Assembly (NCBI GenBank): GCA_902805585.1
Contig: CADCTO010000324.1
Location: forward strand, 1-40,794
From: an uncultured Armatimonadota bacterium
GTDB taxonomy: Bacteria; Armatimonadota; Armatimonadia; Armatimonadales; Armatimonadaceae
Length of the DNA: 40,794 nucleotides
Direction of reading: 5' to 3'
The position numbers and the translations under genes are program-made. A model generated the notes under the pieces. That model searched no databases, was not told the DNA's origin, and saw only the letters and a program-made list of their open reading frames with translations. The stretch's first letter is position 1, and every line of letters begins with the position of its first letter. Shown here in pieces: positions 1 to 8,814 of the stretch.

Positions 1-1250
1 AGCGCCCCGTGCTTGACCGCGTTCGTCGCCAGCTCATGCACCACCATGCCAAGCGGCTGCGCAACCAGGGCGGGTAGCATAAGGGCAGGTCCCGTCAGTG
101 AGGCGCGCGGCGCCCCCTCCCCGTCCGCCAGGAAGGGCGCGAGCTCACCCTTCAGCATGGCATCCAGCCTCGCCCCCTTCCACTGGTCGGCTGCCAGCAG
201 GTTGTGCGCCCGGGCAAGCGCCGCGATCCGCCCCTCCACCGCCCGCACGTAGCTGCCCACATCCGTCGCGCGGGTCAGCCGCAGGGCGGCCTGCACCACC
301 GCCAGGGCATTCTTCGCGCGGTGGTCCACCTCGCGCGCGAGCAGCACCTGCCGCTCCTCGTTCGAGCGGCGCTCATGCGCGTCCTCGAGCATGCAGACCC
401 ACTCCTCAATTGGGCCACCCGACTGCTGCCGCACCGGGACGCCCTTGGAGCGCACCCACCGCCACTCGTCCGCACCTGGGCGCCTGACGCGGTATTCCAC
501 GTCCACGGGCTGCTCCGTCCGTCGCGCCTCGCTCCACACTGCGGCGGCACGGGCCCGGTCATCCGGGTGTACCGCGTGCAGCCAGCCCTCGCCGAGAGCC
601 GCCTCCGGCGCGAGCCCGGTCAGCTCCGCCCAGCCGTGCGCCTCAAGAACCCTGCCGGCCCGATCCGTCCGCCAGGCAGTTAACGTGCCTACCTCGGCGA
701 GGGCGCGGTATCGGAGTTCCTGGCGCGCGAGGGCCTGCAAGGCTGCATCCCGCGCCTGTGCACGACGCGCGATCGCGAGCTGCGCTCGGGTCAGTGCCAG
801 GGCGAGCGCGTCGAGCTCCGCAGTGCCCGAGCGCAGCGACAGCGACCAGGGCGGTGCATCACCGGCCTGCAACACCTTGGCTGCTGTTTTGAGTCTGTCC
901 AGCGGCCGCAGCAGGCGTCGTGCGACGGCCGTGCCCAGCAGCAGCGCCGTCGCGACGATCTGCCGGTCGTGCATCTCGCTGATTGCCGTGAGCGTGACGC
1001 TCTTTTCAATGATGATTCGGTCAAGCGGCAAGACCCGGATTCGTGGGTCCGCATCCAAAGCGGCGAGCAGATCGGCCAGCGATAGAGCGATCCTGCCGCG
1101 CTCCACAGCCCAGCACGCCTCCGCCAAGGCGATAGCGGGCAACACGAGTTCGCTGCCGGGGTTCAAAAGCGCGGCGCGCGCATCGGGGCCGAGGCGTGGA
1201 CTGTCCGCCAGAAACCACAAGAGCGCGTGGGCATCAACGACGTAGATCAT
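1..1250 (-). CDS. PIN domain (VapC-like) fused in frame to a HAMP-PAS-HWE histidine kinase, 3' end outside window
   Basis: The frame opens at an ATG that overlaps the antitoxin stop as ATGA and stays open for 416 codons to the window edge. Residues 1-103 are a PIN ribonuclease toxin: it starts MIYVVDAHALLWFL, with acidic residues D6, E44 and D95 (in MHDRQIVATA) at the family's metal-binding places. A complete PIN of about 125-130 residues should continue with a last strand and helix, but from about residue 104 the sequence becomes ARRLLRPLDRL, like the end of a membrane helix and a HAMP linker. PAS-like sequence follows (about 178-300), then the H-box EVDHRAKNALAVVQ with H310, then the N-box HELATNAVKHG (H405, N410) typical of HWE sensor kinases. 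The fusion makes little biological sense: no transmembrane sensor part precedes the HAMP. It may be an assembly chimera or a recombination scar. Confidence 0.6.
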   Translation of the reverse strand, partial: MIYVVDAHALLWFLADSPRLGPDARAALLNPGSELVLPAIALAEACWAVERGRIALSLADLLAALDADPRIRVLPLDRIIIEKSVTLTAISEMHDRQIVATALLLGTAVARRLLRPLDRLKTAAKVLQAGDAPPWSLSLRSGTAELDALALALTRAQLAIARRAQARDAALQALARQELRYRALAEVGTLTAWRTDRAGRVLEAHGWAELTGLAPEAALGEGWLHAVHPDDRARAAAVWSEARRTEQPVDVEYRVRRPGADEWRWVRSKGVPVRQQSGGPIEEWVCMLEDAHERRSNEERQVLLAREVDHRAKNALAVVQAALRLTRATDVGSYVRAVEGRIAALARAHNLLAADQWKGARLDAMLKGELAPFLADGEGAPRASLTGPALMLPALVAQPLGMVVHELATNAVKHGA

Positions 1251-1495
1251 TGCCAATCCAGGCCGTCGTCCGGATCGCCGTGAAACTCCGCGGCTTTGAA
1301 ATCGTCATCCGTCAAGTCCCGTAGTTGCGGGAACATGCCGGCTCGCAGCATCTGCCCTTTTTTCGGAACCGTGGCACTGCCGTCGGTCTGGTTCTCCAGG
1401 AACGTGACAAGAACGCGCCGTTCTTCTGCCAGGCCGGGTTCCTCCAGCAGTTCCACCTTACCGTTCTTGTAGATGCCCTCGATGGTCGTCAGCAT
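1247..1495 (-). CDS. DUF104/AF2212-like antitoxin, partner of the PIN toxin
   Basis: This 82-residue protein begins MLTTIEGIYKNGKVELLEEP, the short N-terminal beta-strand pattern (an 'EGIYKNGKVELLE' block) found in small DUF104/AF2212-type antitoxins encoded next to PIN toxins. The rest is acidic (DLTDDDFKAAEFHGDPDDG), as expected for a toxin-binding tail. I chose the ATG at 1495 because GGGAGG stands 6-8 bases before it; an upstream in-frame start has no such signal. The stop overlaps the PIN start by four bases (ATGA), a normal toxin-antitoxin arrangement with the antitoxin first. By analogy it would neutralise the PIN ribonuclease and repress its own operon, but no DNA-binding domain is obvious. 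The family call rests on the N-terminal pattern and the context. Confidence 0.65.
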   Translation of the reverse strand: MLTTIEGIYKNGKVELLEEPGLAEERRVLVTFLENQTDGSATVPKKGQMLRAGMFPQLRDLTDDDFKAAEFHGDPDDGLDWQ

Positions 1496-1539
1496 GGCTC
1501 GCCTCCCTGCTCTATTGTAACGCAGGCGGTGACGAAACA

Positions 1540-1572
1540 AAAGCCGCCGGGTCGCACGAACCCGGCGGCTTT
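1540..1572 (-). terminator. Rho-independent terminator after the DUF1501 gene
   Basis: A perfect 13-base-pair stem (AAAGCCGCCGGGT pairing with its complement) with a 7-base loop is followed on the minus strand by a T-rich run (TTTTGTTT). It lies 20 bases past the DUF1501 stop and before the antitoxin start, so it separates the two transcription units. Confidence 0.7.
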
Positions 1573-1591
1573 CTGGACCGTATCGAAGCCT

Positions 1592-2935
1592 TTATCCCTT
1601 GATGACGCCGCGGAAGGCGGAGGCGTTGGCCTCGTAGCCGGGGAAAACGCGGGCCATGTTCCGGGCGCCCAGGTGTTTGAGGGCGACCTCGCCGAAGACG
1701 GCGCGGAAGTCGGTCGTGAGGGCGAGGTCGCGGCGCTCGTAGAGCTGCTCGTCGGCCAGGCCGGGCCACTGGCCCAGGACTTTGCCGCCGCGCACGTCGC
1801 CGCCGAGGGCGAAGAAGGCGGTGGCGTGGCCGTGGTCCGTGCCGTTGTTGCCGTTCTGGCGGGCGGTGCGGCCGAACTCGCTCATGGTCAGGATGACCAC
1901 GTCGCTCATGCGGTCGCCCAGGTCCTGGTACAGGGCGGCGATGCCGCGCCCGAACTCGGCCAGCCGGTTGGCGAGCTGGCCCTGCGCGGCCCCCTGGTTG
2001 ACGTGCGTGTCCCATCCGCCCGACTCGGCGAAGGCGACTTCAAGACCCACGTCCGCCTTGATGAGCTGCGCGATCTGTTTGAGCGACTCGCCGTAGCGCC
2101 CGTTGGGGTACTGGGCGCCGTTCGCCGGTGTATAGCCGCCGGGATTGGCCTGCCGCAGCATCTTGATGGCGTCGAAGCTTTCCCGGCCCGGACCGTGGAA
2201 CACGTCGCCGACCGCCTGGTCGTACAGCGTCTCGAAGCTGGACGCCGGACCGACCGGGCGGGCCGCCGTCATGACGCCGTCATCGCCACCACCCGCGCCT
2301 TTGCGGCCTTTTCCGCCGCGCGCGGGTCGGGACGCGAAAGCCGCCTCCGCGACGCCGAACGAGCGCAGATCCGGGATGGCGAGCGCGCCCGCGTCGCCCT
2401 GGAGCGAGCGGGGCATCTGGCCGCCGATGGCGACCGCCCGGAACGGCGACTTCATCTTTGCGCGATCTTCCGGACATGCCAACACCGCCCGGGCGAGCCA
2501 GCCGTCGGGCACCGATTTTTTTCCCGGCGTTCCCGACTCCATGTAGTCCTGCGCGTCGAAGTGCGAGCGGGTTCCGTCCGGCGAGCCGCAGGCGTGGACG
2601 ATGGCCAGATGTCCCTGCTTGTAGATGGGCAGGAACGACTCCAGCGACGGGTGCAGGCCGAAGAAGCCGTCCAGATCCAGGGCCTGGCTGCGCGGGATGC
2701 CCAGCGCGGGGCGCAGACGGTACAGGTCGGGGTCGCCGTGCGGGACGACCATCGAGAGGCCGTCGGCCGCGCCGCGCTGGAAGATGCAGACCAGGGTCTT
2801 GCGGCGCTTCCCGGCGGTGGCGTCGGCCGCGAACACGGCGCGGCGCAGGAAGGCCGGCCCCACCACCGGCATCAGGCCGACCGAAGCGATGGCCACCCCG
2901 CCGTTCTTCAGAAACAGTCTTCGCGTTACCTTCAT
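1592..2935 (-). CDS. DUF1501 family secreted protein
   Basis: This 447-residue protein has a twin-arginine-like leader (KVTRRLFLKNGG then a hydrophobic stretch ending near AVFAADA), pointing to export of a folded protein. The body has the DUF1501 hallmarks: CIFQRGAADGLSMVVP near residue 50, HFDAQDYMESGTP near 125, and MSEFGRTARQNGNNGTDHGHA near 355, where the Asp/His residues resemble the metal site of the alkaline-phosphatase/sulfatase fold. The family is common in Planctomycetes, Armatimonadota and marine bacteria and is almost always next to a DUF1800 gene, as here (DUF1800 lies upstream with a 137-base gap). The biochemical role is not established; polymer or sulfated-substrate processing at the cell surface is only a guess from the fold. 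A glycine-rich insert (ARGGKGRKGAGGGDDG) lies near residue 210. Confidence 0.93.
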   Translation of the reverse strand: MKVTRRLFLKNGGVAIASVGLMPVVGPAFLRRAVFAADATAGKRRKTLVCIFQRGAADGLSMVVPHGDPDLYRLRPALGIPRSQALDLDGFFGLHPSLESFLPIYKQGHLAIVHACGSPDGTRSHFDAQDYMESGTPGKKSVPDGWLARAVLACPEDRAKMKSPFRAVAIGGQMPRSLQGDAGALAIPDLRSFGVAEAAFASRPARGGKGRKGAGGGDDGVMTAARPVGPASSFETLYDQAVGDVFHGPGRESFDAIKMLRQANPGGYTPANGAQYPNGRYGESLKQIAQLIKADVGLEVAFAESGGWDTHVNQGAAQGQLANRLAEFGRGIAALYQDLGDRMSDVVILTMSEFGRTARQNGNNGTDHGHATAFFALGGDVRGGKVLGQWPGLADEQLYERRDLALTTDFRAVFGEVALKHLGARNMARVFPGYEANASAFRGVIKG

Positions 2936-2940
2936 GTGAA

Positions 2941-3069
2941 CCCCTCCCCCGTCCCCTCCCTTCGGAAGGGAGGGGGGTGCAAGTGATACCGCACGGTGAA
3001 CAGAACATCAGGTGACCGTCATCCCCTCCCCCGTCCCCTCCCTTCCGAGGGGAGGGGACGGGGGAGGGG
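2941..3069. repeat. Two C-rich hairpin repeats between DUF1800 and DUF1501
   Basis: A 23-base C-rich stretch occurs identically at 2941-2963 and 3023-3045. Each copy continues into its own complement (GAAGGGAGGGG at 2965-2975; a longer one at 3049-3069), so each can fold into a long GC hairpin. There is no T run after them, so they are not classical terminators. They may affect mRNA stability between the two genes or be a dispersed intergenic element. Confidence 0.65.
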
Positions 3070-3072
3070 CGG

Positions 3073-4932
3073 TCAGCGGCGCTGGAACTCGGGCGAGCCG
3101 AGGACCAGGGCGATAAGGCGCGTGGCCGTGGTGGTGTCCCCGGTCGTCGCGGCGTTGGTCGGCGCGGTCTTCGCCTGCTGGAGCAGCGTGGCGCGCGTCG
3201 CGGGCGACACCTCGCCGTGGAGCAGGCGGTCGGTCAGGTGGTTGATGATGCGGGCCGGTTCCATGACGCCTTCCTGTTTCGGCACCGGTGGCTCGAAGGT
3301 GACTCCGGCCACCCTGCCGCTCGCCAGGCCGAGCGCGAAGTTGAGCCGCGAGATCAGCGCGCCGGACGACACCCATTTCCGCGAATCTTCGGGGTAGCCG
3401 GTCGGGGCCTGGTGCTGGAACAACGGCTCGCCCAGCGTCGCGACCTGCCCGACGAGGAGCGCGTTCAGCCCGCCGCGGAGGGCGGCCGGACGCATGCCGG
3501 CCGGGCGCGCCCGGTTCGGCGCTAGCTCGATGGTGCCGTCCAGTGCCCGCACCGACGAGACGGCGAACTCGAAGGGCGACTTGATCTTCTGCCGGTAGGC
3601 GACGCGGGAGAAGAACTCGTCGGACGTGATGATGGCGCGCACGACCTCGCGGATGTCGCCGCCGGTCTTCTGCCACACCCGGGCGCAGCGGTCGACAAGT
3701 GCGGCGGGCGGCTCGTCGGCCACGAAGCGCTGGCACAGCTTGCGCGACACGTGCCGCGCCGTGGACGGGTGCGACGCCAGGATGTCGAGGACCGTCTCGC
3801 CGTCCCGGATGCCGCCGCCGGCGGGGATGCGGCGCCCGAGCACGACCTTCTCGCCGTCATCGTGGCCGCGCCGGTTGAAGACGAACGTCCCCGTCCGGCG
3901 GTTCACGCTCCAGCCGGTCAGGCAGCGGGCGACCTCCTGCACGTCCTTCTGGGTGTAGCCGCCGTCCACGCCCAGCGTGTGCAGCTCCATGATCTCGCGG
4001 GCGTAGTTCTCGTTGATGCCACCGCGCGTACGCCGGACCGGCGCGGGCGCGGGCGCATTGGCGAGCGGGCCGCCGTTGTTGGCGGAGTTGCGCATCAGCC
4101 GCGGGCGCCGCCGGTTGATGGGTTGGGGCGCCTGGGACTGGGCGTTGTCGAGGTACACGAGCATGGCGGGGCTTTTGGCGCTGGCCCCTAAAAGGTCGCG
4201 GAACGTGCCGAAGGTGTGGGCGCGGATCACGTCGCGGTCGTCGGTGATCTTGAACACGCGGCACAGGTTCTTGCGGATGTCGATGTTGAAGTGGTTGGTC
4301 CAGAAGTCGACCATCACTTCCTGGAGCTGCCGTTCGGATTCGACGGCGCGGACCACCTTGGCCATCTGGAGCTGGGCGACGCCGGCGGCCACGCCGGTGC
4401 GGGCCTGCCGCCGCATCTGCTCGCGCTGCCGGGCCTGCTCTTCGGCCGTCATCTCCATGGCCGCCTGGCCGCTCTCGCGCGCCGCCGTCTCCCGCTTCCG
4501 CCGCTCCTGCGCCGCGCGCATCATGTCGTAGTACCCCTGGGCCAGTTCCTGGGGGGACTTGTTCAGGGCCTCGAAGCGGGACAGTTTGGCTTCCACGCGG
4601 GCGTCGTCGATCTTCTCCGGCGTAAGCTGGAGCGCGATGTAGCGGTCGAGCCCCAGCGCCTTGACCCGCCCTACGTCCCCCGGGCGGGGCCCGAAGCCGA
4701 GCCGGTGCAGGGCGTGGACGATCTTCTGCTCCTCGGTCAGGGGCGTGTTGTCGACGAACGCGGGGCCGGCGGTGGCGGGCGCGGGCTTGGCCGCCTTTAC
4801 CGCCTTTGCCGCGGCCGGTTTGGCGGCCGGCTTCTTCGCGGCGGGCGCGGACAGTGCCAGACCCGTCCCGGCCAGGAAGAGTGTGCCACAGACTGTGATC
4901 CCGATGGCCTGTTTGGAGATGCTGCCGTTCAT
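3073..4932 (-). CDS. DUF1800 family secreted protein
   Basis: The protein has 619 residues. Residues 1-29 form a Sec-type signal peptide (MNGSISK, a hydrophobic core, ending LALSA), followed by an Ala/Lys/Pro-rich linker to about residue 55. The DUF1800 domain follows: HALHRLGFGPRPGDV near 75, VDFWTNHFNIDI near 212, INENYAREIMELHTLGVDGGYTQ near 310, VARCLTGW near 335 and a C-terminal ISRLNFALGLA segment. Length and motif order are typical. A charged coiled region rich in Gln, Arg and Glu (about 140-190) interrupts the N-terminal half. It is transcribed ahead of DUF1501 and probably shares its message. The start is supported by AAAGGA about 9 bases upstream. The molecular function of the family is unknown; the pairing suggests the two products act together outside the cytoplasm. 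Confidence 0.93.
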   Translation of the reverse strand: MNGSISKQAIGITVCGTLFLAGTGLALSAPAAKKPAAKPAAAKAVKAAKPAPATAGPAFVDNTPLTEEQKIVHALHRLGFGPRPGDVGRVKALGLDRYIALQLTPEKIDDARVEAKLSRFEALNKSPQELAQGYYDMMRAAQERRKRETAARESGQAAMEMTAEEQARQREQMRRQARTGVAAGVAQLQMAKVVRAVESERQLQEVMVDFWTNHFNIDIRKNLCRVFKITDDRDVIRAHTFGTFRDLLGASAKSPAMLVYLDNAQSQAPQPINRRRPRLMRNSANNGGPLANAPAPAPVRRTRGGINENYAREIMELHTLGVDGGYTQKDVQEVARCLTGWSVNRRTGTFVFNRRGHDDGEKVVLGRRIPAGGGIRDGETVLDILASHPSTARHVSRKLCQRFVADEPPAALVDRCARVWQKTGGDIREVVRAIITSDEFFSRVAYRQKIKSPFEFAVSSVRALDGTIELAPNRARPAGMRPAALRGGLNALLVGQVATLGEPLFQHQAPTGYPEDSRKWVSSGALISRLNFALGLASGRVAGVTFEPPVPKQEGVMEPARIINHLTDRLLHGEVSPATRATLLQQAKTAPTNAATTGDTTTATRLIALVLGSPEFQRR

Positions 4933-5111
4933 CGTGTTGGTCCTTTGGAGATGGCTGGCGCCAAGCGCTTACCCCACCAGACGTATTCTCGACAACTAAG
5001 TTCACTTCGCGGAACCGTCCCGTGTTTACCTGCTTTTTCGGCCCGGGTATCTTCCAAGCGATCTTCCTCTTTCGAGAACGCTACAGGGATGGTGCGGGGG
5101 CACAGGGTTTT

Positions 5112-6281
5112 ATGGAACGGATTCATGGCATGTTGTTGGCGGTCATCGGCGTCCTCAGTGGCGCGTGGCTCGGCGCGGACCTTCTCAAAGGCGGGGCGAA
5201 GCGGGCGGCGCGAGCGGCCACGCGGCCGAAACCGGAGCCGGCGGTCGCCGGGACAAAGGGCGGCAGCCTCGCCCTTCCGCTGGCCGCGGCTGTACCGGCC
5301 CGAAAGCCGCGGGTGGCGTCCGCCGACACCAAACCGGCCGAAGACAAGCCGGTGAGCGCGCCGGGGGCCCAGGAGTCGCACAGCGACATCCGGCAGGTGC
5401 ACGGCCCCTTCGGCTACCTCATGGAGTTGGGCAAGCGGTTCGGCGCCGACCTGTGCCCGGCGTGGGCGGCCTCGCTCTCGTTCTTCTCGATCCTGTCGAT
5501 CCCGCCGGTCCTTCTGTGCGGCCTGGCCGTTCTGGGCGCGCTCATCAAGCCCGCCGAGGCCGAGCAGCAGGTACAGCGCGTGCTCGCGAATGTCCTGCCC
5601 GGTGGCGGCAGGGCGGCGGAGCGACAGGCCGCGCAGATCATGAAACAACTGAACGTGGAGAAGTCGATCGAGACGCTGCACGAGCAGCGCGGCGTCGCGG
5701 GCGTCGTCGGCGTGGTGTCGCTGTTCTGGGCCGCGATGCAGATCTTCATCAACGCGACCACGCCGATGAACGCCGCCTTCCGGGCGAAAGAGACGCGCGG
5801 GTGGTTCAAGCTGCGCGGGTACGCGCTGTTCCTCCTGTTCGTGGCGGGTGCGCTGTTCCTGCTGTCTCTTCTGCCGTCGGCGGGGGCGTCGGTGATACGC
5901 CGCATTCCCTGGTTCAGCAACCTGCCGGACCCCGTCCCGCCGATTATCGCGTTCCTGATCCTTCTGGTGGGCGTAGCCATCAACGCCACGATGTTCGCCG
6001 TGATCTATCGCTACCTCCCGTCGCCGTCGGCGGGCATCGAATGGCGAGAAGCGTTTTTCGCGGGCGCCATCGTCGCGGTGCTGTGGGAGGCGGCCAAGAT
6101 CGGGTTCGCCTTCTATCTGAGCAGGTTCGGCAACTACGACAAGGTGTACGGCTCGCTGGGAGGCGCGGTGGCCCTGGTCTTCTGGATTTACTACTCCTCG
6201 CTGATCCTGCTGCTGGGCGCGGAGATCGCGAAACTGTATTCGGACGTGCGGGAGGCGAAAAGGAACCCGGCGCCGGCCTGA
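5112..6281 (+). CDS. YihY/BrkB family inner-membrane protein
   Basis: From the ATG at 5112 the protein has 389 residues. The frame is open further upstream, but MERIHGMLLAVIG with AGGG about 5 bases before it is the better start. A short hydrophobic N-terminal helix is followed by a Pro/Ala/Lys-rich linker to about residue 95, which is unusual for the family. The YihY core follows: LCPAWAASLSFFSILSIPP, LFWAAMQIFINATTPMNAAF, TRGWFKLRGYALFLL, WREAFFAGAIVAVLWEAAK and YGSLGGAVALVFWIYYSSL, with about six membrane helices. YihY proteins were once called ribonuclease BN, but that activity belongs to another protein and their role remains unclear; an efflux or lipid role is guessed. The gene is divergent from DUF1800 and convergent with ftsZ. 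I see no convincing promoter in the 179 bases upstream. Confidence 0.88.
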   Translation: MERIHGMLLAVIGVLSGAWLGADLLKGGAKRAARAATRPKPEPAVAGTKGGSLALPLAAAVPARKPRVASADTKPAEDKPVSAPGAQESHSDIRQVHGPFGYLMELGKRFGADLCPAWAASLSFFSILSIPPVLLCGLAVLGALIKPAEAEQQVQRVLANVLPGGGRAAERQAAQIMKQLNVEKSIETLHEQRGVAGVVGVVSLFWAAMQIFINATTPMNAAFRAKETRGWFKLRGYALFLLFVAGALFLLSLLPSAGASVIRRIPWFSNLPDPVPPIIAFLILLVGVAINATMFAVIYRYLPSPSAGIEWREAFFAGAIVAVLWEAAKIGFAFYLSRFGNYDKVYGSLGGAVALVFWIYYSSLILLLGAEIAKLYSDVREAKRNPAPA

Positions 6282-6309
6282 GACGAACGTTTCGCGGCGT
6301 GAACGTCTG

Positions 6310-6351
6310 AAAAGCGACCCCGGCCCTTCGCGAGGGCCGGGGTCGCTTTTT
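6310..6351. terminator. Bidirectional terminator between yihY-like gene and ftsZ
   Basis: An 18-base-pair perfect stem (AAAAGCGACCCCGGCCCT and its complement) with a 5-base loop is flanked by A and T runs on both sides. It can therefore stop transcription from the yihY-like gene (plus) and from the whole dcw operon after ftsZ (minus). Confidence 0.88.
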
Positions 6352-6378
6352 GATCGAACGCGCCGCAGCGCAGCGGGC

Positions 6379-7434
6379 TCAGCGGCGGCGCAGGAAGGCG
6401 GGGATGTCCAGGTCGGTGTCGGACGGGACGCGGGCGGGCTGGGGCTCTTCGTCGCGGCGCGGCTCGATCTTCTTCGTGACGCGGTTCTCGAAGCCCGTCG
6501 CGAGCACGGTGATGCGGACGGCGCCCTGCAGGCGCGGGTCGATGACGGTGCCGAAGATGATGTTGGCGTCTTCGGCGTCGGTGCCCTCGCGGATCAGGTC
6601 GGCGGCCTCGTAGACCTCGGCCAACGTCAGGTCGGGACCGGCCGTGACGTTGACGAGCACAGCGCGGGCGCCGGCGATGTCGGTTTCGAGCAGGGGCGAG
6701 GAGATGGCGGCCTGGGCCGCTTCGACGGCGCGGTGGTCGCCGTCGGCGAAGCCGATGCCCATCAGGGCGCTGCCGGCGTCACTCATGACCGCCTTGACGT
6801 CGGCGAAGTCCACGTTGATCATGCCGGGCACGGTGATGATGTCGGAGATGCCCTGCACGCCCTGGCGCAGCACGTCGTCCGCCTCTTTGAAGGCCTCCAT
6901 CAGGGTGGCCTTCCTTTCGACCACGTTGAGCAGACGGTCGTTGGGGATGACGATGACGGTGTCGACGTGGTCCTTGAGGTTGTCGATGCCCTCGTCGGCC
7001 AGCCGGGCGCGGCGCGGCCCCTCGAAGCGGAACGGCTTGGTGACCACGGCCACGGTCAGGATGCCCATGTCCTTGGCGATCTCGGCGATCACGGGCGCGG
7101 CGCCCGTGCCGGTACCGCCGCCCATGCCGGCGGTGACGAACACCATGTCGGCGCCCTCGAGCGCCTTCTTGATGTCGGACTTGGACTCCTCCGCGCTGGC
7201 CCGCCCGATCTCGGGGTTGCCGCCCGCGCCCAGGCCCTTGGTCAGGTTCTCGCCCAGTTGAAGCGTCCGCTCGGCGGCGGACGTGCGCAAGACCTGAATA
7301 TCGGTGTTCATCGCCCAGAAATCCACGCCGATCAGCCCGGCCTCGATCATCCGGTTCACGGCGTTGGTGCCGCCGCCGCCGCAGCCGATGACCTTGATCC
7401 GAGCGAACGTTTCGATTGGTGTCCCCGCGTTCAT
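6379..7434 (-). CDS. ftsZ: Cell division protein FtsZ
   Basis: FtsZ is the tubulin-like GTPase that forms the cytoplasmic Z ring. From the ATG at 7434 it has 351 residues. It shows the nucleotide-binding segment [16 protein letters not shown] at the start, the tubulin signature [16 protein letters not shown] near residue 100, and the T7-loop region with [20 protein letters not shown]. The C-terminal peptide [11 protein letters not shown] is the conserved tail that binds FtsA. The disordered linker before it is short. The frame runs 32 codons further upstream, with another ATG at 7467, but 7434 gives the usual short N-terminus and has AAGGGGG upstream. It is the last gene of the dcw operon, 135 bases after ftsA, and ends before a strong terminator. 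Confidence 0.97.
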   Translation of the reverse strand: MNAGTPIETFARIKVIGCGGGGTNAVNRMIEAGLIGVDFWAMNTDIQVLRTSAAERTLQLGENLTKGLGAGGNPEIGRASAEESKSDIKKALEGADMVFVTAGMGGGTGTGAAPVIAEIAKDMGILTVAVVTKPFRFEGPRRARLADEGIDNLKDHVDTVIVIPNDRLLNVVERKATLMEAFKEADDVLRQGVQGISDIITVPGMINVDFADVKAVMSDAGSALMGIGFADGDHRAVEAAQAAISSPLLETDIAGARAVLVNVTAGPDLTLAEVYEAADLIREGTDAEDANIIFGTVIDPRLQGAVRITVLATGFENRVTKKIEPRRDEEPQPARVPSDTDLDIPAFLRRR

Positions 7435-7569
7435 ACGCCGTTTTTGCCCCCTTGTGTTATCCCACATCTCGCCGCCCGCGCCGACACGGCGCGCCCGCCC
7501 TACGGTATTGTACCGGGTGCCGGACCTCATTATTCGGCGAGGCCAGGCAAAAAAACCTTCGTCCGCGGC

Positions 7570-8811
7570 TCAACCGCCCACGCGCTCGAAGACGGTGCGC
7601 ATCCAGCGCCGGACCGCGGCGAAGAGCCCGCCCGACGATTCGCGGCGCGGGATGCCGGCGTGCGCCTTGCCGCCGAACTGCACCAGGCCGACGGCCGTGG
7701 CGTACGACGGGCTGCCGACGGACTCCGACAGCCCGCCGACGCCCGTCGGGTAGCCGATGCGCGACGGCATCCCGGTCACGGACGTCGCCAACTCGCGGGC
7801 GTCGCGGACCATCGCGCCGCCGCCGGAGAGCACGAGACCGGCCGGCAGGAGCCCCGCGTAACCGGAGCGGTTGATCTCCTGGCGCACCATCTGGAAGAGT
7901 TCGTTCATGCGCGGCCCGATGATCTCGCCCAGGACGCGCGTCGGCAGCGTCGTCGGCTCGGTCGCGCCCAGGCGCGAAAAGGTGAACGTGCCCTCTTCCG
8001 GGAGCGTCTCGACCATGCACCCGCCGAACTCCCGCTTGACGCGCTCCGACTCCTCGAGGGTGGTGCGCAGACCGGCCGCCACGTCTTTGGTGACGTACTC
8101 GCCGCCGACGGGCAGGACCGCGGTGTAACAGATCTCCCCGTTGATGAAGATCGCCAGGTCCGACGTGCCGCCGCCGATGTCCACCAGGGCCACGCCCAGA
8201 TCCTTCTCGGCGTCCATGACGACGGACTCGCCGGTCGCGATCGGCTCCAGCACGGTGTCCTCGACCTGCAGGTTCGCCCGTTCGACGCACTTGGCGACGT
8301 TCTGGAGGAAGGTCTCCGCACCGGTCACGATGTGCGTTTCCACTTCCAGCCGGGTGCCGCTCATGCCGACCGGCGACCGGATGCCGTTCTGCCCGTCGAT
8401 GCTGTAGCCCCGGGGGATCGAGTGGATGATGCGGCGGTCCGGAGGCAGCACGATGACGCGCGAGTTCTCGAGAACCCGGTCCACGTCTTCCTGCGTCACC
8501 TCGCGGTTGGCGTGGGTGATGGCGATCACGCCGCGCGAGTTGAGCGAGGCGATGTGCTCCCCCGTGACGCCGACGATGACCGAATGCACCTCGGCCCCCG
8601 CCATGCGCTGCGCCTTCTGGATCGAGTCGCCGATCGCGCGGACCGTGCTGTCGATGTCGACGACGACGCCGCGGCGGATGCCGTGCGACGGCGACACGCC
8701 GACGCCCAGCACGTCCACGCGCCCGGACGCGCCCTCGACGACCTCGCCGATCACGGTGCAGATTTTCGTGGTCCCGATGTCGAGACCGACAACGATGTCT
8801 CCCTTTGCCAT
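7570..8811 (-). CDS. ftsA: Cell division protein FtsA
   Basis: FtsA is the actin-like ATPase that tethers FtsZ to the membrane. It has 413 residues, the normal size. Motifs are VGLDIGTTKICTVIGE (phosphate 1) at the start, the SHMA/1C subdomain (about 85-165), VALVDIGGGTSDLAIFING (phosphate 2) near 210, and LLPAGLVLSGGGAMV (adenosine) near 335. The C-terminus is basic and hydrophobic (FAAVRRWMRTVFERVGG), consistent with the amphipathic membrane-targeting helix. It sits just upstream of ftsZ, as expected. Oddly, its ATG is preceded by a pyrimidine-rich run (CATCCCTTTCCC) from a repeat and has no visible Shine-Dalgarno sequence. Confidence 0.96.
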   Translation of the reverse strand: MAKGDIVVGLDIGTTKICTVIGEVVEGASGRVDVLGVGVSPSHGIRRGVVVDIDSTVRAIGDSIQKAQRMAGAEVHSVIVGVTGEHIASLNSRGVIAITHANREVTQEDVDRVLENSRVIVLPPDRRIIHSIPRGYSIDGQNGIRSPVGMSGTRLEVETHIVTGAETFLQNVAKCVERANLQVEDTVLEPIATGESVVMDAEKDLGVALVDIGGGTSDLAIFINGEICYTAVLPVGGEYVTKDVAAGLRTTLEESERVKREFGGCMVETLPEEGTFTFSRLGATEPTTLPTRVLGEIIGPRMNELFQMVRQEINRSGYAGLLPAGLVLSGGGAMVRDARELATSVTGMPSRIGYPTGVGGLSESVGSPSYATAVGLVQFGGKAHAGIPRRESSGGLFAAVRRWMRTVFERVGG

Positions 8812-8814
8812 GGG

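Noticed and set aside
1325-2986. Long plus-strand open frame (553 codons) over the DUF1501 gene
   Set aside because: It is the antisense of a clear DUF1501 gene; high GC makes such frames long, and the translation has no domain pattern.
4933-5111. Promoters in the divergent DUF1800/YihY gap
   Set aside because: Only weak partial matches (for example TTGTCG with TAAGCG) were found, not enough to support a feature.
7507-7535. Possible ftsZ promoter with TACAAT on the minus strand
   Set aside because: The hexamer 17 bases upstream (GAATAA) does not resemble a -35 box, so I did not list it; ftsZ may rely on read-through.
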